NCBI GenBank assembly: GCA_963751425.1
Contig: CAVVUF010000001.1
Span: 806,001 to 870,000, forward strand
DNA length: 64,000 bases
Source: CAVVUF01 sp963751425
Lineage (GTDB): Bacteria > Chloroflexota > Anaerolineae > Anaerolineales > UBA4823
Direction: 5' to 3'
A program made the position numbers and the translations under genes. Of the stretch, positions 1 through 9,440 are shown piece by piece (position 1 is the first letter of the stretch; each line of letters starts with the position of its first letter). The notes under the pieces were generated by a model. The model was not told the DNA's origin. It saw only the letters and a program-made list of their open reading frames with translations, and ran no database searches.

Positions 1-51
1 CCTGGACGTTTTTTTAAATTGTGTAGAAATTCGATCTAATTTGGAGGCAAA

Positions 52-2460
52 ATGGACCTATTTGGATTAGCCAAACATGGCTTGACTGCATTCGAGCAAA
101 TTGCCATTGTTGGCGTCATGATCACCGCGTTTATCGCCTTATTGTACGCCTGGTTGCTGCGCGGAAACGTTCTCAAAAAAGACAAGGGAACACCGAAAAT
201 GCAAGAGGTTTGGAATGCCATCCGCATTGGCGCAGAAAGCTATCTGGGGCGCCAGCTGAAAACCATCCTACCTCTCATTGCGGTTTTGACCGTAGCCATG
301 TTCCTGACCGTTTATATTGTTCCCCCAACATTGGAAGCACGTGAATGGCACTGCATTTTCATCCAAGGTGTAGATGCAAATGATCTGCAAGCGCTGGAAA
401 CCTGTGCCACCAACCTGACGATAGAGAATGATCCCGTTGCTTACCAGCAAATCCAAATTATTATCGGCATAGCGCGTATGCTTGCTTTTGTCATGGGAGC
501 TTCTTTCTCCCTGATCGTTGGACAATTGGGCATGCGTATGGCCATCCAGGCGAATGTACGTGCCGCATCAGCATCACGCCGGGGCTTTAATGAGGCGCTC
601 TCCATCGCTTATTATGCTGGAACCATTACGGGTATGCTCACCGATGGTTTGGGCTTGTTCGGAGGCACTTTAATTTTCATGATCTTCGGACGAGCGGCCC
701 CAGATGTATTGCTCGGTTTCGGCTTTGGCGGTACGCTGTTAGCCTTGTTCATGCGTGTGGGTGGTGGTATTTACACCAAGGCTGCCGATGTTGGCGCAGA
801 CCTGGTTGGCAAGGTTGAACAAGATATCCCAGAGGATGATCCCCGCAATGCCGCGGTCATCGCCGACCTGGTAGGTGACAATGTAGGCGATTGCGCTGGC
901 ATGGCAGCAGATATCTTCGAGAGTTATGAGGTAACCATTGTTTCCGGGTTGATCTTGGGCTTGGCTCTGGTTTCTCTCACGGGCAGCCTGGTATGGATCG
1001 TTTATCCCCTCATGATCCGTGCCATCGGTGTCATTAGCTCGATCTTGGGAACTTTCACGGTTCCTATTTGGGAAAAATTTCCCCTCAAGTTCTTACGCGC
1101 TCATGACGCCGAAGAAGCCATGTTCCGCTCTTACGAAGTATCCAGCGTGAACACCATTATTTGGGCATTTGTTTTAGCGATCCTGTATGCCCATGATTGG
1201 AAATTGGCGATGCTGATCACAGTCGGTGTGGGCTTGGCCGTCGCATTCAACCCCCTGACCTCTTATTTCACCTCCACCAAGCGCCCTCCGGTAAAAGAGA
1301 TTGTGAAATCTACCCAGACTGGTGCTGCCACCACAATCCTTTCTGGTTTATCTCTTGGCATGGAGTCAAGCGTTTATGCATTGCTCGTGATTGCCCTCAG
1401 CTTTATCATTGCGATCATTCTTTATTCTGATTTAGGAGCCATATATGTTTTATATGGCGTAGCCATGATCGGCATTGGGATGCTTTCACACACAGGCAAC
1501 AATGTCGCCATGGACTCCTACGGCCCCATCTCCGATAACGCCAATGGTATCGGTGAAATGGCCTGGCACGATATGGAAGATGAGGAAACTCTTAAAGCTC
1601 GGCAGATTATGGCAGATCTGGACGCGGTTGGTAATACGACAAAAGCCATTACCAAAGGCGTTGCGATCGCTTCAGCGGTCATTGCCGCAGCCAGCCTGTT
1701 CGCTTCATTTATCACCGATGTGGGTCGGGTGCAGACTCAGTTGGGGCAGGAAGCAATTACAGGCATTGATATTTCTAACACCAAGGTGTTCGTTGGTTTA
1801 TTGATCGGCGGCGCCTTGCCCTGGCTTTTCAGCTCGATTTCTATCCGCGCGGTCAGTAGAGCAGCCAGCTTGATTGTTGTAGAAGTTCGTCGCCAGTTCC
1901 GCATCCCTGGACTGATGGAAGGAAAAGTACTGCCTGATTATGCTCGTGTCGTAAGCATTTCGACTACTTCAGCTCAAAAAGAGTTGATTCCACTGGCAAC
2001 CATATCCGTGTTAACCCCTTTGTTGATTGGCTTGATTTTACAGGTGGAAGCGCTGGGCGGTTTCCTGGCAGGTATCATTCTGAGTGGTCAGCTCCTGGCA
2101 GTCTATATGTCGAACGCCGGGGGCGCCTGGGATAACGCCAAGAAATCCATCGAAGATGAGCCGCGCAACCAGATTGCAAACACTGGTAAGGGCTCTGAAC
2201 GGCACAAGGCCAGCGTAGTTGGTGATACAGTTGGAGATCCATTAAAAGATACTGCCGGGCCTTCGCTCAACCCCATGATCAAGGTCGTAAACATGGTCAG
2301 CCTGATCGCAGCCCCTATCATTGTTAAATACAGCGAGATGAATGTTGGTGTCGTCATCGTTGCGGCTCTGCTTCTGGCAGCCATTATTTGGGCAATTACA
2401 AGGAGCAGCCGCCCCGCAAAAGCTCTAGAAGCAGTTCCTGAACAATCCGGCACCGATTAG
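52..2460 (+). CDS. hppA: K+-independent proton-translocating membrane pyrophosphatase
   Basis: An 802-residue polytopic membrane protein that couples hydrolysis of pyrophosphate to proton export. The substrate-site signature DVGADLVGKVE lies at residues 246-256 and is followed by acidic motifs including DNVGDCAGMAADIFE. Near residues 527-532 the sequence reads GNTTKA. In this family Lys at that place (K531) instead of Ala marks K+-independent enzymes, so H+ rather than Na+ pumping is likely. The ATG at 52 has a GGAGG site a few bases upstream. The loop after the second hydrophobic segment (about residues 92-135) is longer than usual and holds Cys101 and Cys118. It is a single-gene unit, closed by the hairpin at 2474-2509. 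The family call is secure; the ion specificity is inferred from the motif. Confidence 0.96.
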   Translation: MDLFGLAKHGLTAFEQIAIVGVMITAFIALLYAWLLRGNVLKKDKGTPKMQEVWNAIRIGAESYLGRQLKTILPLIAVLTVAMFLTVYIVPPTLEAREWHCIFIQGVDANDLQALETCATNLTIENDPVAYQQIQIIIGIARMLAFVMGASFSLIVGQLGMRMAIQANVRAASASRRGFNEALSIAYYAGTITGMLTDGLGLFGGTLIFMIFGRAAPDVLLGFGFGGTLLALFMRVGGGIYTKAADVGADLVGKVEQDIPEDDPRNAAVIADLVGDNVGDCAGMAADIFESYEVTIVSGLILGLALVSLTGSLVWIVYPLMIRAIGVISSILGTFTVPIWEKFPLKFLRAHDAEEAMFRSYEVSSVNTIIWAFVLAILYAHDWKLAMLITVGVGLAVAFNPLTSYFTSTKRPPVKEIVKSTQTGAATTILSGLSLGMESSVYALLVIALSFIIAIILYSDLGAIYVLYGVAMIGIGMLSHTGNNVAMDSYGPISDNANGIGEMAWHDMEDEETLKARQIMADLDAVGNTTKAITKGVAIASAVIAAASLFASFITDVGRVQTQLGQEAITGIDISNTKVFVGLLIGGALPWLFSSISIRAVSRAASLIVVEVRRQFRIPGLMEGKVLPDYARVVSISTTSAQKELIPLATISVLTPLLIGLILQVEALGGFLAGIILSGQLLAVYMSNAGGAWDNAKKSIEDEPRNQIANTGKGSERHKASVVGDTVGDPLKDTAGPSLNPMIKVVNMVSLIAAPIIVKYSEMNVGVVIVAALLLAAIIWAITRSSRPAKALEAVPEQSGTD

Positions 2461-2473
2461 CTAACTATCCAAT

Positions 2474-2509
2474 AAAAAAAGTCTGTGAAGTGACTCACAG
2501 ACTTTTTTT
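2474..2509 (+). terminator. Rho-independent terminator after hppA
   Basis: A perfect 15-bp stem (2474-2488 with 2495-2509) and a 6-base loop. It has an A-run on the left arm and a T-run of seven on the right arm, so it could act in both directions. It separates hppA from the next gene. Confidence 0.9.
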
Positions 2510-2566
2510 ATTACCTCTTGCATCTTCTGGCAGAATAAGGCATACTTATGTTAGGGAGCATATACT

Positions 2567-5500
2567 ATGGCTAGTATCTCTTTAAGATCATATAACCGTG
2601 AGATTGAGGGCATGATCGATCATGGACAAATCGATGAAGCGATCGCCCACTGTATGCACATACTGCAATTTGTGCCAAAACATATCGGTACTTACAGGTT
2701 GCTTGGGAAAGCATTCCTGGAATGCAAACGATATAGTGAAGCTTCTGACATCTTCCAAAGGGTGCTATCTTCTGTACCGGATGATTTTGTTGCAAACATC
2801 GGTATGAGCATCATCCGAGAAGATGAGAAGAGTCTTGATGCCGCCATATGGCACATGGAACGCGCCTTTGAAGCTCAGCCTTCAAACGCCGCGATCCAGG
2901 AAGAGCTTCGCAGGCTTTATGGACGCAGAGATGGCTTAGAACCTCCCAAAGTGCGCCTCACCCGTGGAGCCTTATCTCGGATGTATTTTAAGGGAAATTT
3001 ATTCAACCAGGCTATCGGAGAATTACGCGCCGCACTATCGGATGACCCGCAGCGTACCGATTTACAGGTGTTACTCGCTCAGGCATATTACGCAAATGGG
3101 CAGCAAACCGAAGCCGCGGATACCTGTAATACGATCATTAAGAAACTTCCTTACTGCCTTGAAGCAAACCGTATCCTGGCAGCGATCTTGCCCGATACAG
3201 ACCAGGCTCTTAATGCGAAAGAATACCAACAGCGCCTCATCTCGCTAGACCCGTATTATGGGAGCACTTCCCCAAAAGCTTCTTCTTCCGATGAGGTACC
3301 TGAAAAAGCTGTTGTCGTTGAGAGATTAGATTACAAGCCCACTGCTCCAGGAACAACCGCAAGCCAACCTGCCTGGGCTTCAAATTTAGGGGTCACTCTG
3401 GAATCCGAACAGGAAAGTTTACCAGAATGGCTAAGCGCCGATGAAATGCCAACCCCTGTTCCATCGAAAACTCCACTTGTCGAAGAACAAGATTTAACAG
3501 CACTTGAGATCCCTCAAGCATCCGAAGAACCGATCCCAGATTGGATGAAGGAAGCAGGTTGGGCGGCTTCTACCGGCCCCGAGCTGCCGCCTCCTCTCGT
3601 GGATAATCTTGAAGAAACTCCTCAAACAGAAGGAGAGCTTGTTCCAGGAGAAGTGCCCGACTGGCTGCGCGAGATCGCTCCCTCAGGCGCTCTGGATCAA
3701 GAGCTTGGTATTACAGAAGAAGTGAATCCTGATGAAGAAGTCCTCCCCTGGCTGCAAGAAGCGCAGCCCGGGGCATCCGATTCGGTGATCTCTTGGCTGG
3801 AAAAACAAAACGCCGAAGTTACCCCGCCTGCGGAGCCGGAGGCAGTTTCCGACTTAGGTGCAGAAGCTGAAATACCTGCCTGGATGAGTGGCATCGGTGA
3901 AAATGCTGAAAAAGCAGAAGGAGAGCCTCCTTCTCCTGCAGAAGAACTCCCGGATTGGATGAATGAGATCCAAGGCACAGAAGAAAGTGCAAGCGGGGTG
4001 ACAGACTGGCTCGGCAAGTTGGGCGTGGCAGCCGCTGCAGCAAAAGCCGCTGCGCCAGAAGAAGAACCAGCCCCACTTGAAGAACCCGAAGAATGGATGA
4101 AGCCTACTGGGGAAGAACAGCCGCTTTCTGACGAGGTTGCTGTCGAAGGCTTATCGATCGAAACTCCTTCACCGGTTGAGGAGCTTCCAGATTGGCTCGC
4201 AGGTATTGAGGCTGAAGCAGAAGAAATCACCCCTGTACCGGTTCTATCCGAGCAAATGGCTCCATCCGAGCCAACTCCAGTTGTCGAACCAGCTCCAGAG
4301 GCAGAGCTTCCAGATTGGCTCGCAGGTATTGAGGCTGAAGCAGAAGAAATCACCCCTGTACCGGTTTTATCCGAGCAAATGGCACCATCTGAGGCACCCC
4401 CAGTGGCTGAACCAGCTCCCGAGGAAGAGATTCCGACCTGGCTCAAAGCGATCGAGGCTAAAACCATCCTTGAACCCACAGTAACTGTCATGCCTTCCTC
4501 TGAGACAGCTCCTGAAACACTCCCCGAAACCTTTGATGAAGCTTCTTCCCTGGCATGGCTGGAAAGCCTGGCGCGCAAACAAGGCGTCCCCGAAGATCAG
4601 CTTACCACCCCTCAAGGCGAACAGCCCGCAGAAATTCCGATTGGGTCTTTAGAGACTCCGGAGGAAGCTCTTCCTGCCGAACCAGAGGAAGAAAAAGCAG
4701 AGCTTGCCGTGCCAGAATGGCTGGCGGGCGAGGCGCAGCCTGAGGCGGCCTTGCCTGGCGAAGAAACCCCCGATTGGCTGAAAACCATGGCAGGCGCAGC
4801 TCTGGCTAGCGAGTTTATCCAACGCACAGAAGAGCCTGAAGAACAACCTGCCGTCCCTGCTGAAGAAATCCCTGATTGGTTAAAAGCGGTTGAAAGTGAA
4901 GCCCTTACTGAAGAAGAACCCACCCTTCTTGCACCCACCCCGGTCGAAACGACGATCCCGCCTGAAGAAATGGATCAGGATACTGCGATTGCCTGGCTGG
5001 AGAGCTTGGCTGCAAAAGCGGCTGTACCTGAAGAACAGCCATCTGCCCAGCCAGAAGAAGGTGCCGAAGAAACAGCTCCCTGGGTCCTTGAGACACCCTC
5101 AGTCCCAGAGCAGCTCGAGCCCGAACCCGTCAGTGAGCCTGATAAAAGTGAAGTGGTCTTTCCCGATTGGCTGATTCAGGCTACAGAAACCGAGCCTTCT
5201 CAGGAACCCGCCCAATCCGAGGAGGTCATTCCAGAATGGCTCGCGGGCATTGAGGCGGAAACCCCATTAGAAGCAGCCCTCCAGGAGCCCGAACCAAGTA
5301 TGGAGGAAACCCCTTGGGTTGAGGGGATTGAACCTTCTGTAGGTGAAGTACCCGCAGTCGAAGCAGGCGCAGAAGTCTTAGAAGAAGCGCCTCAAGATGA
5401 AGCTTTAGCTTGGTTGGAAACCCTGGCACGCAAACAAGGTGTTCCTGAAGAACAATTGGTGACTCACCCCCTGAAACCAGTTGAAGAACCTCCAGCCTGG

Positions 5501-6226
5501 GTCCAAGAGGATGTTGAAGCCGCTGCAGAATTTGAAGAAACCAAGCCTACCCTGATTGAAGCCGAGCAGCCAGCCGCGCCAGAAATCGTGGAGGAGACTG
5601 CTCCGATTGAGTTGGAACCCGTCACCCCCACGGAAGAAACGCTGCCGAGCTGGCTAGCTTCAGAAACCGTATCCTCCACATTACCAGAAGTCGAAGAGGA
5701 AATCACTCCAGTTGAGGTTGAACCGGTTCACAAGTTGAATATCAACGCGGCGACGCTTTCAGAATTAGAAGCTTTACCTGCCATTGGATTTACCCTGGCT
5801 CAAGCGATTCTGAATTATAAGGAAGAGCATGGTAATTTCTTAAGCCTGGATGAGCTAGATCAGGTTCCAGGAATTGGTCAAGAAAGAATAGATTCGATCA
5901 AAGACCTGGTAGAAGTGGTTCCGAGCTGGGAGCCTACCAAGTTTGTTGAAGAAGTCATTTTGCCCCAGGATGAAGATGAACAAATCCTCGCTCAGGGTAG
6001 AAATGCAGCTGCTCAGGAAAATATATCAGCAGCGCTGGATTCCTTCTCAGCCTTGGTACACAAGAAAACTCACCTGCCTGAGGTGATCACAGAGCTCATG
6101 CAAGTCTTGCAACAGCGCCCAGACAACCTGATCGGCTGGCAAACCCTCGGCGACGCTTATGTAAGAAATGACCAGCTCCAGGAAGCCTTGTCTGCCTATA
6201 TCAAGGCAGAGGAGCTGTTAGCATAA
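2567..6226 (+). CDS. Giant TPR / Trp-Leu-repeat / helix-hairpin-helix protein
   Basis: A 1219-residue protein, probably cytoplasmic since I see no signal peptide or membrane segment. Residues about 10-240 are tetratricopeptide repeats. Residues about 280-1050 form a very acidic, Pro/Glu-rich linker that repeats a short motif of the form [LIV]P[DE]WL about two dozen times. A longer module, AWLE[ST]LA followed by a VPE[DE]Q segment, occurs three times (near 4546, 4987 and 5404). Residues about 1055-1120 are a ComEA-like double helix-hairpin-helix (NINAATLSELEALPAIG ... QVPGIG). The last 85 residues resemble TPR again. The ATG at 2567 has AGGGAG eight bases upstream. TPRs are protein-binding and HhH motifs usually bind DNA non-specifically; a scaffold role is inference. 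No known function is recognised. Confidence 0.85.
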   Translation: MASISLRSYNREIEGMIDHGQIDEAIAHCMHILQFVPKHIGTYRLLGKAFLECKRYSEASDIFQRVLSSVPDDFVANIGMSIIREDEKSLDAAIWHMERAFEAQPSNAAIQEELRRLYGRRDGLEPPKVRLTRGALSRMYFKGNLFNQAIGELRAALSDDPQRTDLQVLLAQAYYANGQQTEAADTCNTIIKKLPYCLEANRILAAILPDTDQALNAKEYQQRLISLDPYYGSTSPKASSSDEVPEKAVVVERLDYKPTAPGTTASQPAWASNLGVTLESEQESLPEWLSADEMPTPVPSKTPLVEEQDLTALEIPQASEEPIPDWMKEAGWAASTGPELPPPLVDNLEETPQTEGELVPGEVPDWLREIAPSGALDQELGITEEVNPDEEVLPWLQEAQPGASDSVISWLEKQNAEVTPPAEPEAVSDLGAEAEIPAWMSGIGENAEKAEGEPPSPAEELPDWMNEIQGTEESASGVTDWLGKLGVAAAAAKAAAPEEEPAPLEEPEEWMKPTGEEQPLSDEVAVEGLSIETPSPVEELPDWLAGIEAEAEEITPVPVLSEQMAPSEPTPVVEPAPEAELPDWLAGIEAEAEEITPVPVLSEQMAPSEAPPVAEPAPEEEIPTWLKAIEAKTILEPTVTVMPSSETAPETLPETFDEASSLAWLESLARKQGVPEDQLTTPQGEQPAEIPIGSLETPEEALPAEPEEEKAELAVPEWLAGEAQPEAALPGEETPDWLKTMAGAALASEFIQRTEEPEEQPAVPAEEIPDWLKAVESEALTEEEPTLLAPTPVETTIPPEEMDQDTAIAWLESLAAKAAVPEEQPSAQPEEGAEETAPWVLETPSVPEQLEPEPVSEPDKSEVVFPDWLIQATETEPSQEPAQSEEVIPEWLAGIEAETPLEAALQEPEPSMEETPWVEGIEPSVGEVPAVEAGAEVLEEAPQDEALAWLETLARKQGVPEEQLVTHPLKPVEEPPAWVQEDVEAAAEFEETKPTLIEAEQPAAPEIVEETAPIELEPVTPTEETLPSWLASETVSSTLPEVEEEITPVEVEPVHKLNINAATLSELEALPAIGFTLAQAILNYKEEHGNFLSLDELDQVPGIGQERIDSIKDLVEVVPSWEPTKFVEEVILPQDEDEQILAQGRNAAAQENISAALDSFSALVHKKTHLPEVITELMQVLQQRPDNLIGWQTLGDAYVRNDQLQEALSAYIKAEELLA
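4181..4426 (+). repeat. 123-bp tandem duplication inside the linker-repeat gene
   Basis: Two adjacent 123-bp (41-codon) units, 4181-4303 and 4304-4426, are nearly identical. Each encodes one LPDWLAGIEAEAEE segment followed by a Pro-rich spacer. The first 70 bases of each copy are almost unchanged, so the duplication is recent compared with the other, diverged Trp-Leu units in the same linker. Confidence 0.9.
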
Positions 6227-6247
6227 TAAAATAGTCATCTTGAAATT

Positions 6248-6287
6248 AGGGATGCGGTGGGCGGTTATCAAACCTCTTCGCATCCCT
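6248..6287 (+). terminator. Possible weak terminator or leader hairpin before ndk
   Basis: The arms AGGGATGCG (6248-6256) and CGCATCCCT (6279-6287) pair perfectly. The stem can be extended three bases with one G-T pair. The loop is 22 bases and no clear T-run follows, so termination is uncertain. Confidence 0.4.
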
Positions 6288-6318
6288 GATTTCTGAATCT
6301 TGGTCCTTGGAGGAATTT

Positions 6319-6771
6319 GTGGAAAAATCGTTAGTGCTTGTCAAACCCGATGGTGTTCAGCGCGGGCTGGTTGGTGAAGTCATCTCTCGTTTGGAACGCA
6401 GGGGCTTGCTCCTCGTGGCAGCCAAGTTCATATGGGTTCCTAAAGAGCTTGCTGAAGAGCATTATGCTGTTCACAAAGGAAAAGGTTTTTACGAAGGTTT
6501 GATCCGGTATATCACCTCCGCGCCGGTGATGGCGATGGTATGGGAAGGGCCGCGGGCGATCCAGGCTATTCGCCAAACCATGGGCTCTACTCGCCCTTGG
6601 GAAGCTGACCCCGGTACGATCCGGCATGATTTTGCCTTGGAGGTAGGTCGAAATTTGACACATGCCTCGGATTCGGTTGAAAATGGAGAAAAAGAAATTG
6701 CCTTGTGGTTTAAACCGGAAGAATTAGCTGTTTGGAAACGGGATGTCGATATCTGGATTTTTGAAGATTAA
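6319..6771 (+). CDS. ndk: Nucleoside diphosphate kinase
   Basis: A 150-residue enzyme that transfers the gamma-phosphate of ATP to other nucleoside diphosphates through a phosphohistidine. The N-terminal KSLVLVKPDGVQRG motif and the active-site NLTHASDS are clear, with catalytic His115. The length is the family norm. I choose GTG at 6319 because GGAGG (6309-6313) sits five bases upstream. A TTG at 6307 in the same frame would add four residues but would start inside the Shine-Dalgarno site. The protein is cytosolic and is a stand-alone gene between two unrelated units. Confidence 0.96.
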   Translation: MEKSLVLVKPDGVQRGLVGEVISRLERRGLLLVAAKFIWVPKELAEEHYAVHKGKGFYEGLIRYITSAPVMAMVWEGPRAIQAIRQTMGSTRPWEADPGTIRHDFALEVGRNLTHASDSVENGEKEIALWFKPEELAVWKRDVDIWIFED

Positions 6772-6792
6772 CCTTGAGGTTCCAATCAAAAT

Positions 6793-6812
6793 CTGGAATT
6801 GACTAATTCCAG
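6793..6812 (+). other. Short perfect hairpin upstream of the radical SAM gene
   Basis: CTGGAATT and AATTCCAG (8-bp arms) around a 4-base loop, between ndk and the radical SAM gene. No T-run follows. It lies 8 bases upstream of the AAAGGA ribosome-binding site, so it could affect mRNA stability or translation; the role is unknown. Confidence 0.45.
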
Positions 6813-6836
6813 AGCTCATCAAAGGACATTATTGGT

Positions 6837-8798
6837 ATGCACGAAGCTTTAATTTCGCCGGAGGAAATCAACCGCCGGCTGGAAACTATTTTACCGACAG
6901 TTCAAAAACCTGGCCGATATACCGGTGGAGAGATCAACCAGGTTGTAAAGGATTGGCAAAAGGACCTGACCAGGGTCGCTTTTGTTTTTCCAGATATTTA
7001 TGATATCGGAATGTCAAACTTGGGTTTGGCAATCCTCTACGAATCGCTTAATCAACGCTCAGATACCCTGGCAGAACGCGCTTATGTTCCCTGGGCAGAT
7101 ATGGAAGCGGCCATGCGGGCTGCCCAAGTGCCTCTTTATTCCTTGGAAACCAGGCACCCTCTGGCAGCCTTTGATATCATCGGGTTTTCTTTACCCTATG
7201 AGACCCTTTATAGCAATACACTGAATGCCCTCGACCTGTCAGGCATACCTCTCTTCAGCGCAGAGCGCAGCATTGAGCATCCCTTAATCATCGCTGGCGG
7301 GCATGCTGCTTTTAATCCTGAGCCAATGCATGCTTTTATCGACGCCTTTGTGATCGGTGAAGGTGAAGAAGTCATCCACGAAATTGTCGATGTTTTTCGA
7401 GCATGGCGCACGTCCGGATCTTCCAGGCTGGTATTATTTCAATCCCTTTCTCAGGTAGCCGGTGTGTATGTTCCAGCCTTGTACACAGCACATCACAATG
7501 AAGATGGCACCTTCTCACACCTGGAAAAGCAGTTTGAACGCGCGCCTTTGCCGGTGATGAAACGGATTGTTCCAGTCCTCCCCCCTCCGCCGACCCATTT
7601 CATCGTTCCTTATATCGAAACTGTCCATAATCGCATCCCGGTCGAGATCATGCGCGGCTGCACTCGCGGCTGCCGCTTCTGCCATGCCGGTATGATTAAT
7701 CGCCCTGTACGCGAGCGTCCAGTGGATGAAATTGTCAGCGCCATCGAACAATCCCTCCGGAACACCGGGTTTGAGGAAATTGGCTTGCTTTCGCTTTCAT
7801 CTTCAGATTATACCCATGCTCTGGAATTGGTTAAAACAGTGAGCGAGCGGTTTGCAGGAAAACATTTAGGGATTTCTCTACCATCTTTACGCATCGAAAC
7901 TTTTTCAGTGGAATTGATGGATGCCTTGAAAGACTCCCGGCACGGGGGTTTTACGCTCGCTCCGGAAGCAGCTTCAGAGCGCATGCGGGAAATTATTAAT
8001 AAGCCAGTTAGCACCGACCAGCTCCTGGAAACCGCCCGCGCCATTTACAGCCGGGGTTGGACAACGATCAAGCTATATTTCATGATCGGGCACCCGTCAG
8101 AAACGCTGGAAGATGTTCAGGCGATCGCTGACTTATGTAAAAAGGTGCTGGCCGAAGGTAGAAAGCTAATCGGTCGGCGGGCGCGTCTGAATGCTGGTGT
8201 AAGCACCTTTGTTCCCAAGCCTCACACCCCGTTTCAATGGGTTTCCTGCGACACCACCGACCAGATCATCGCAAAGCAGCAAATCCTCAAACAAACTTTG
8301 CGCGACCGTGATATCAAGCTGACCTGGTCACATCCCGAGGATACTTTGCTCGAAGCCTGGTTGTCACGCGGTGACAGGCGCATGTCAGAGGTGATTTACC
8401 AGGCGTGGAAGCGCGGGGCGAAATTCGATGCCTGGCAGGAGCATTTTTCCTACCAAACCTGGCTGACTGCCTTTGCTTCCGTGGGACTTGATCCGGCATT
8501 TTATACCCATCGACCACGCCTGATAGACGAGGCATTTCCCTGGGATCACATCAGTACCGGGGTAAGAAAAAAATACCTTGCCCAAGACTATTTAGAAAGT
8601 CTCAGCGGTCATACCCGTGTAGACTGCCGGGAGCAGTGTTTTGCGTGTGGCATCCTGCCCACATTTGCCGAAATGCGCACTCGGAACCCTGGCGATTTCT
8701 GGAAATGTCCTGAAGTATCACCCAAATCAAAACGAGGACAACCCACCTTGCAGCCCCTTGATATCCCAATCATCAGCGGCGATGAGAGCTTGGTATGA
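6837..8798 (+). CDS. B12-binding radical SAM protein, TIGR03960 type
   Basis: A 653-residue protein. Residues about 30-200 look like a cobalamin-binding Rossmann-type region (FPDIYDIGMSNLG, IIAGGHAAFNPEP). The radical SAM core follows, with the 4Fe-4S motif CTRGCRFC (Cys275, Cys279, Cys282). Near the C terminus a second C-x3-C-x2-C occurs (Cys597, Cys601, Cys604; CREQCFAC), which could hold another cluster. The substrate is not known for this family. It overlaps the next gene by 4 bases (ATGA), and the partner is the usual DUF2344 companion, sometimes fused to it in other bacteria. The ATG at 6837 follows AAAGGA. Confidence 0.92.
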   Translation: MHEALISPEEINRRLETILPTVQKPGRYTGGEINQVVKDWQKDLTRVAFVFPDIYDIGMSNLGLAILYESLNQRSDTLAERAYVPWADMEAAMRAAQVPLYSLETRHPLAAFDIIGFSLPYETLYSNTLNALDLSGIPLFSAERSIEHPLIIAGGHAAFNPEPMHAFIDAFVIGEGEEVIHEIVDVFRAWRTSGSSRLVLFQSLSQVAGVYVPALYTAHHNEDGTFSHLEKQFERAPLPVMKRIVPVLPPPPTHFIVPYIETVHNRIPVEIMRGCTRGCRFCHAGMINRPVRERPVDEIVSAIEQSLRNTGFEEIGLLSLSSSDYTHALELVKTVSERFAGKHLGISLPSLRIETFSVELMDALKDSRHGGFTLAPEAASERMREIINKPVSTDQLLETARAIYSRGWTTIKLYFMIGHPSETLEDVQAIADLCKKVLAEGRKLIGRRARLNAGVSTFVPKPHTPFQWVSCDTTDQIIAKQQILKQTLRDRDIKLTWSHPEDTLLEAWLSRGDRRMSEVIYQAWKRGAKFDAWQEHFSYQTWLTAFASVGLDPAFYTHRPRLIDEAFPWDHISTGVRKKYLAQDYLESLSGHTRVDCREQCFACGILPTFAEMRTRNPGDFWKCPEVSPKSKRGQPTLQPLDIPIISGDESLV

Positions 8799-9439
8799 AC
8801 GAGTCACCGGTTATGCGGATCCGAATTTCCTTCTCAAAGAACGAAGCCATGCGCTTTACCGGGCACCTGGATCTGCATAAAACTTGGGAACGCATTTTCC
8901 GCCGGGCTGGCTTACCCCTCGCATACAGCCAGGGTTTTCACCCCCAACCCAGGTTGAACCTGGCTTGTGCTTTACCCTTAGGCTTCACCAGCCAGGCTGA
9001 AATCCTGGATGCCTGGTTGGAGAACCCCATGCCGCTCCAGGATGTACAGACTGAATTAAGGCATGCAGCTCCTCCCGGGATTGCGATTGACCAAATTGAA
9101 GAAGTAAATCAAAAAGATCCTGCCCTGCAAACTCAGGTTTCCTCCTCTGAGTATATAATTAATTTCCTCACACCTGTGTCTGAGCTGGATCAGAAGCTCT
9201 CTGAAATCAGCTCTGCCGAGCGACTCCCAAGAACATGGCGTGAACGAACATACGATCTCAGGCCTTTGATCGAAGAGCTTCTTCGACTGCCTGACACGCA
9301 AGCAGGCAATGCCAGCATTCTTGCCCGGCTGGCTGCTCGTGAAGGAGCCACAGGCCGGCCTGAGGAATTGGTCAAGGCTCTAGGATTTGATCCAAATCTG
9401 ACAAGGGTGCACCGCTCCAGGCTTTTATTTAGAGAGTAA
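8795..9439 (+). CDS. Radical SAM-associated DUF2344 protein, TIGR03936 type
   Basis: A 214-residue protein with the family's opening pattern: RIRISFSKNEAMRFTGHLDL, then an Arg-rich segment, then LAYSQGFHPQPRLN and LPLGFTSQAEILD. It has no cysteine cluster of its own. It is translationally coupled to the radical SAM gene (start overlaps the stop), in line with a two-component enzyme or RNA-modification system. The function is unassigned; the family call rests on these motifs and the neighbour. Confidence 0.9.
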   Translation: MNESPVMRIRISFSKNEAMRFTGHLDLHKTWERIFRRAGLPLAYSQGFHPQPRLNLACALPLGFTSQAEILDAWLENPMPLQDVQTELRHAAPPGIAIDQIEEVNQKDPALQTQVSSSEYIINFLTPVSELDQKLSEISSAERLPRTWRERTYDLRPLIEELLRLPDTQAGNASILARLAAREGATGRPEELVKALGFDPNLTRVHRSRLLFRE

Positions 9440-9440
9440 A

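Noticed and set aside
3697..4578. A 293-codon antisense ORF inside the linker-repeat gene
   Set aside because: It is rich in Ser/Gly and mirrors the Glu/Pro-rich repeats on the other strand. Biased codons give few stops in that frame. No ribosome-binding site or family motif is seen.
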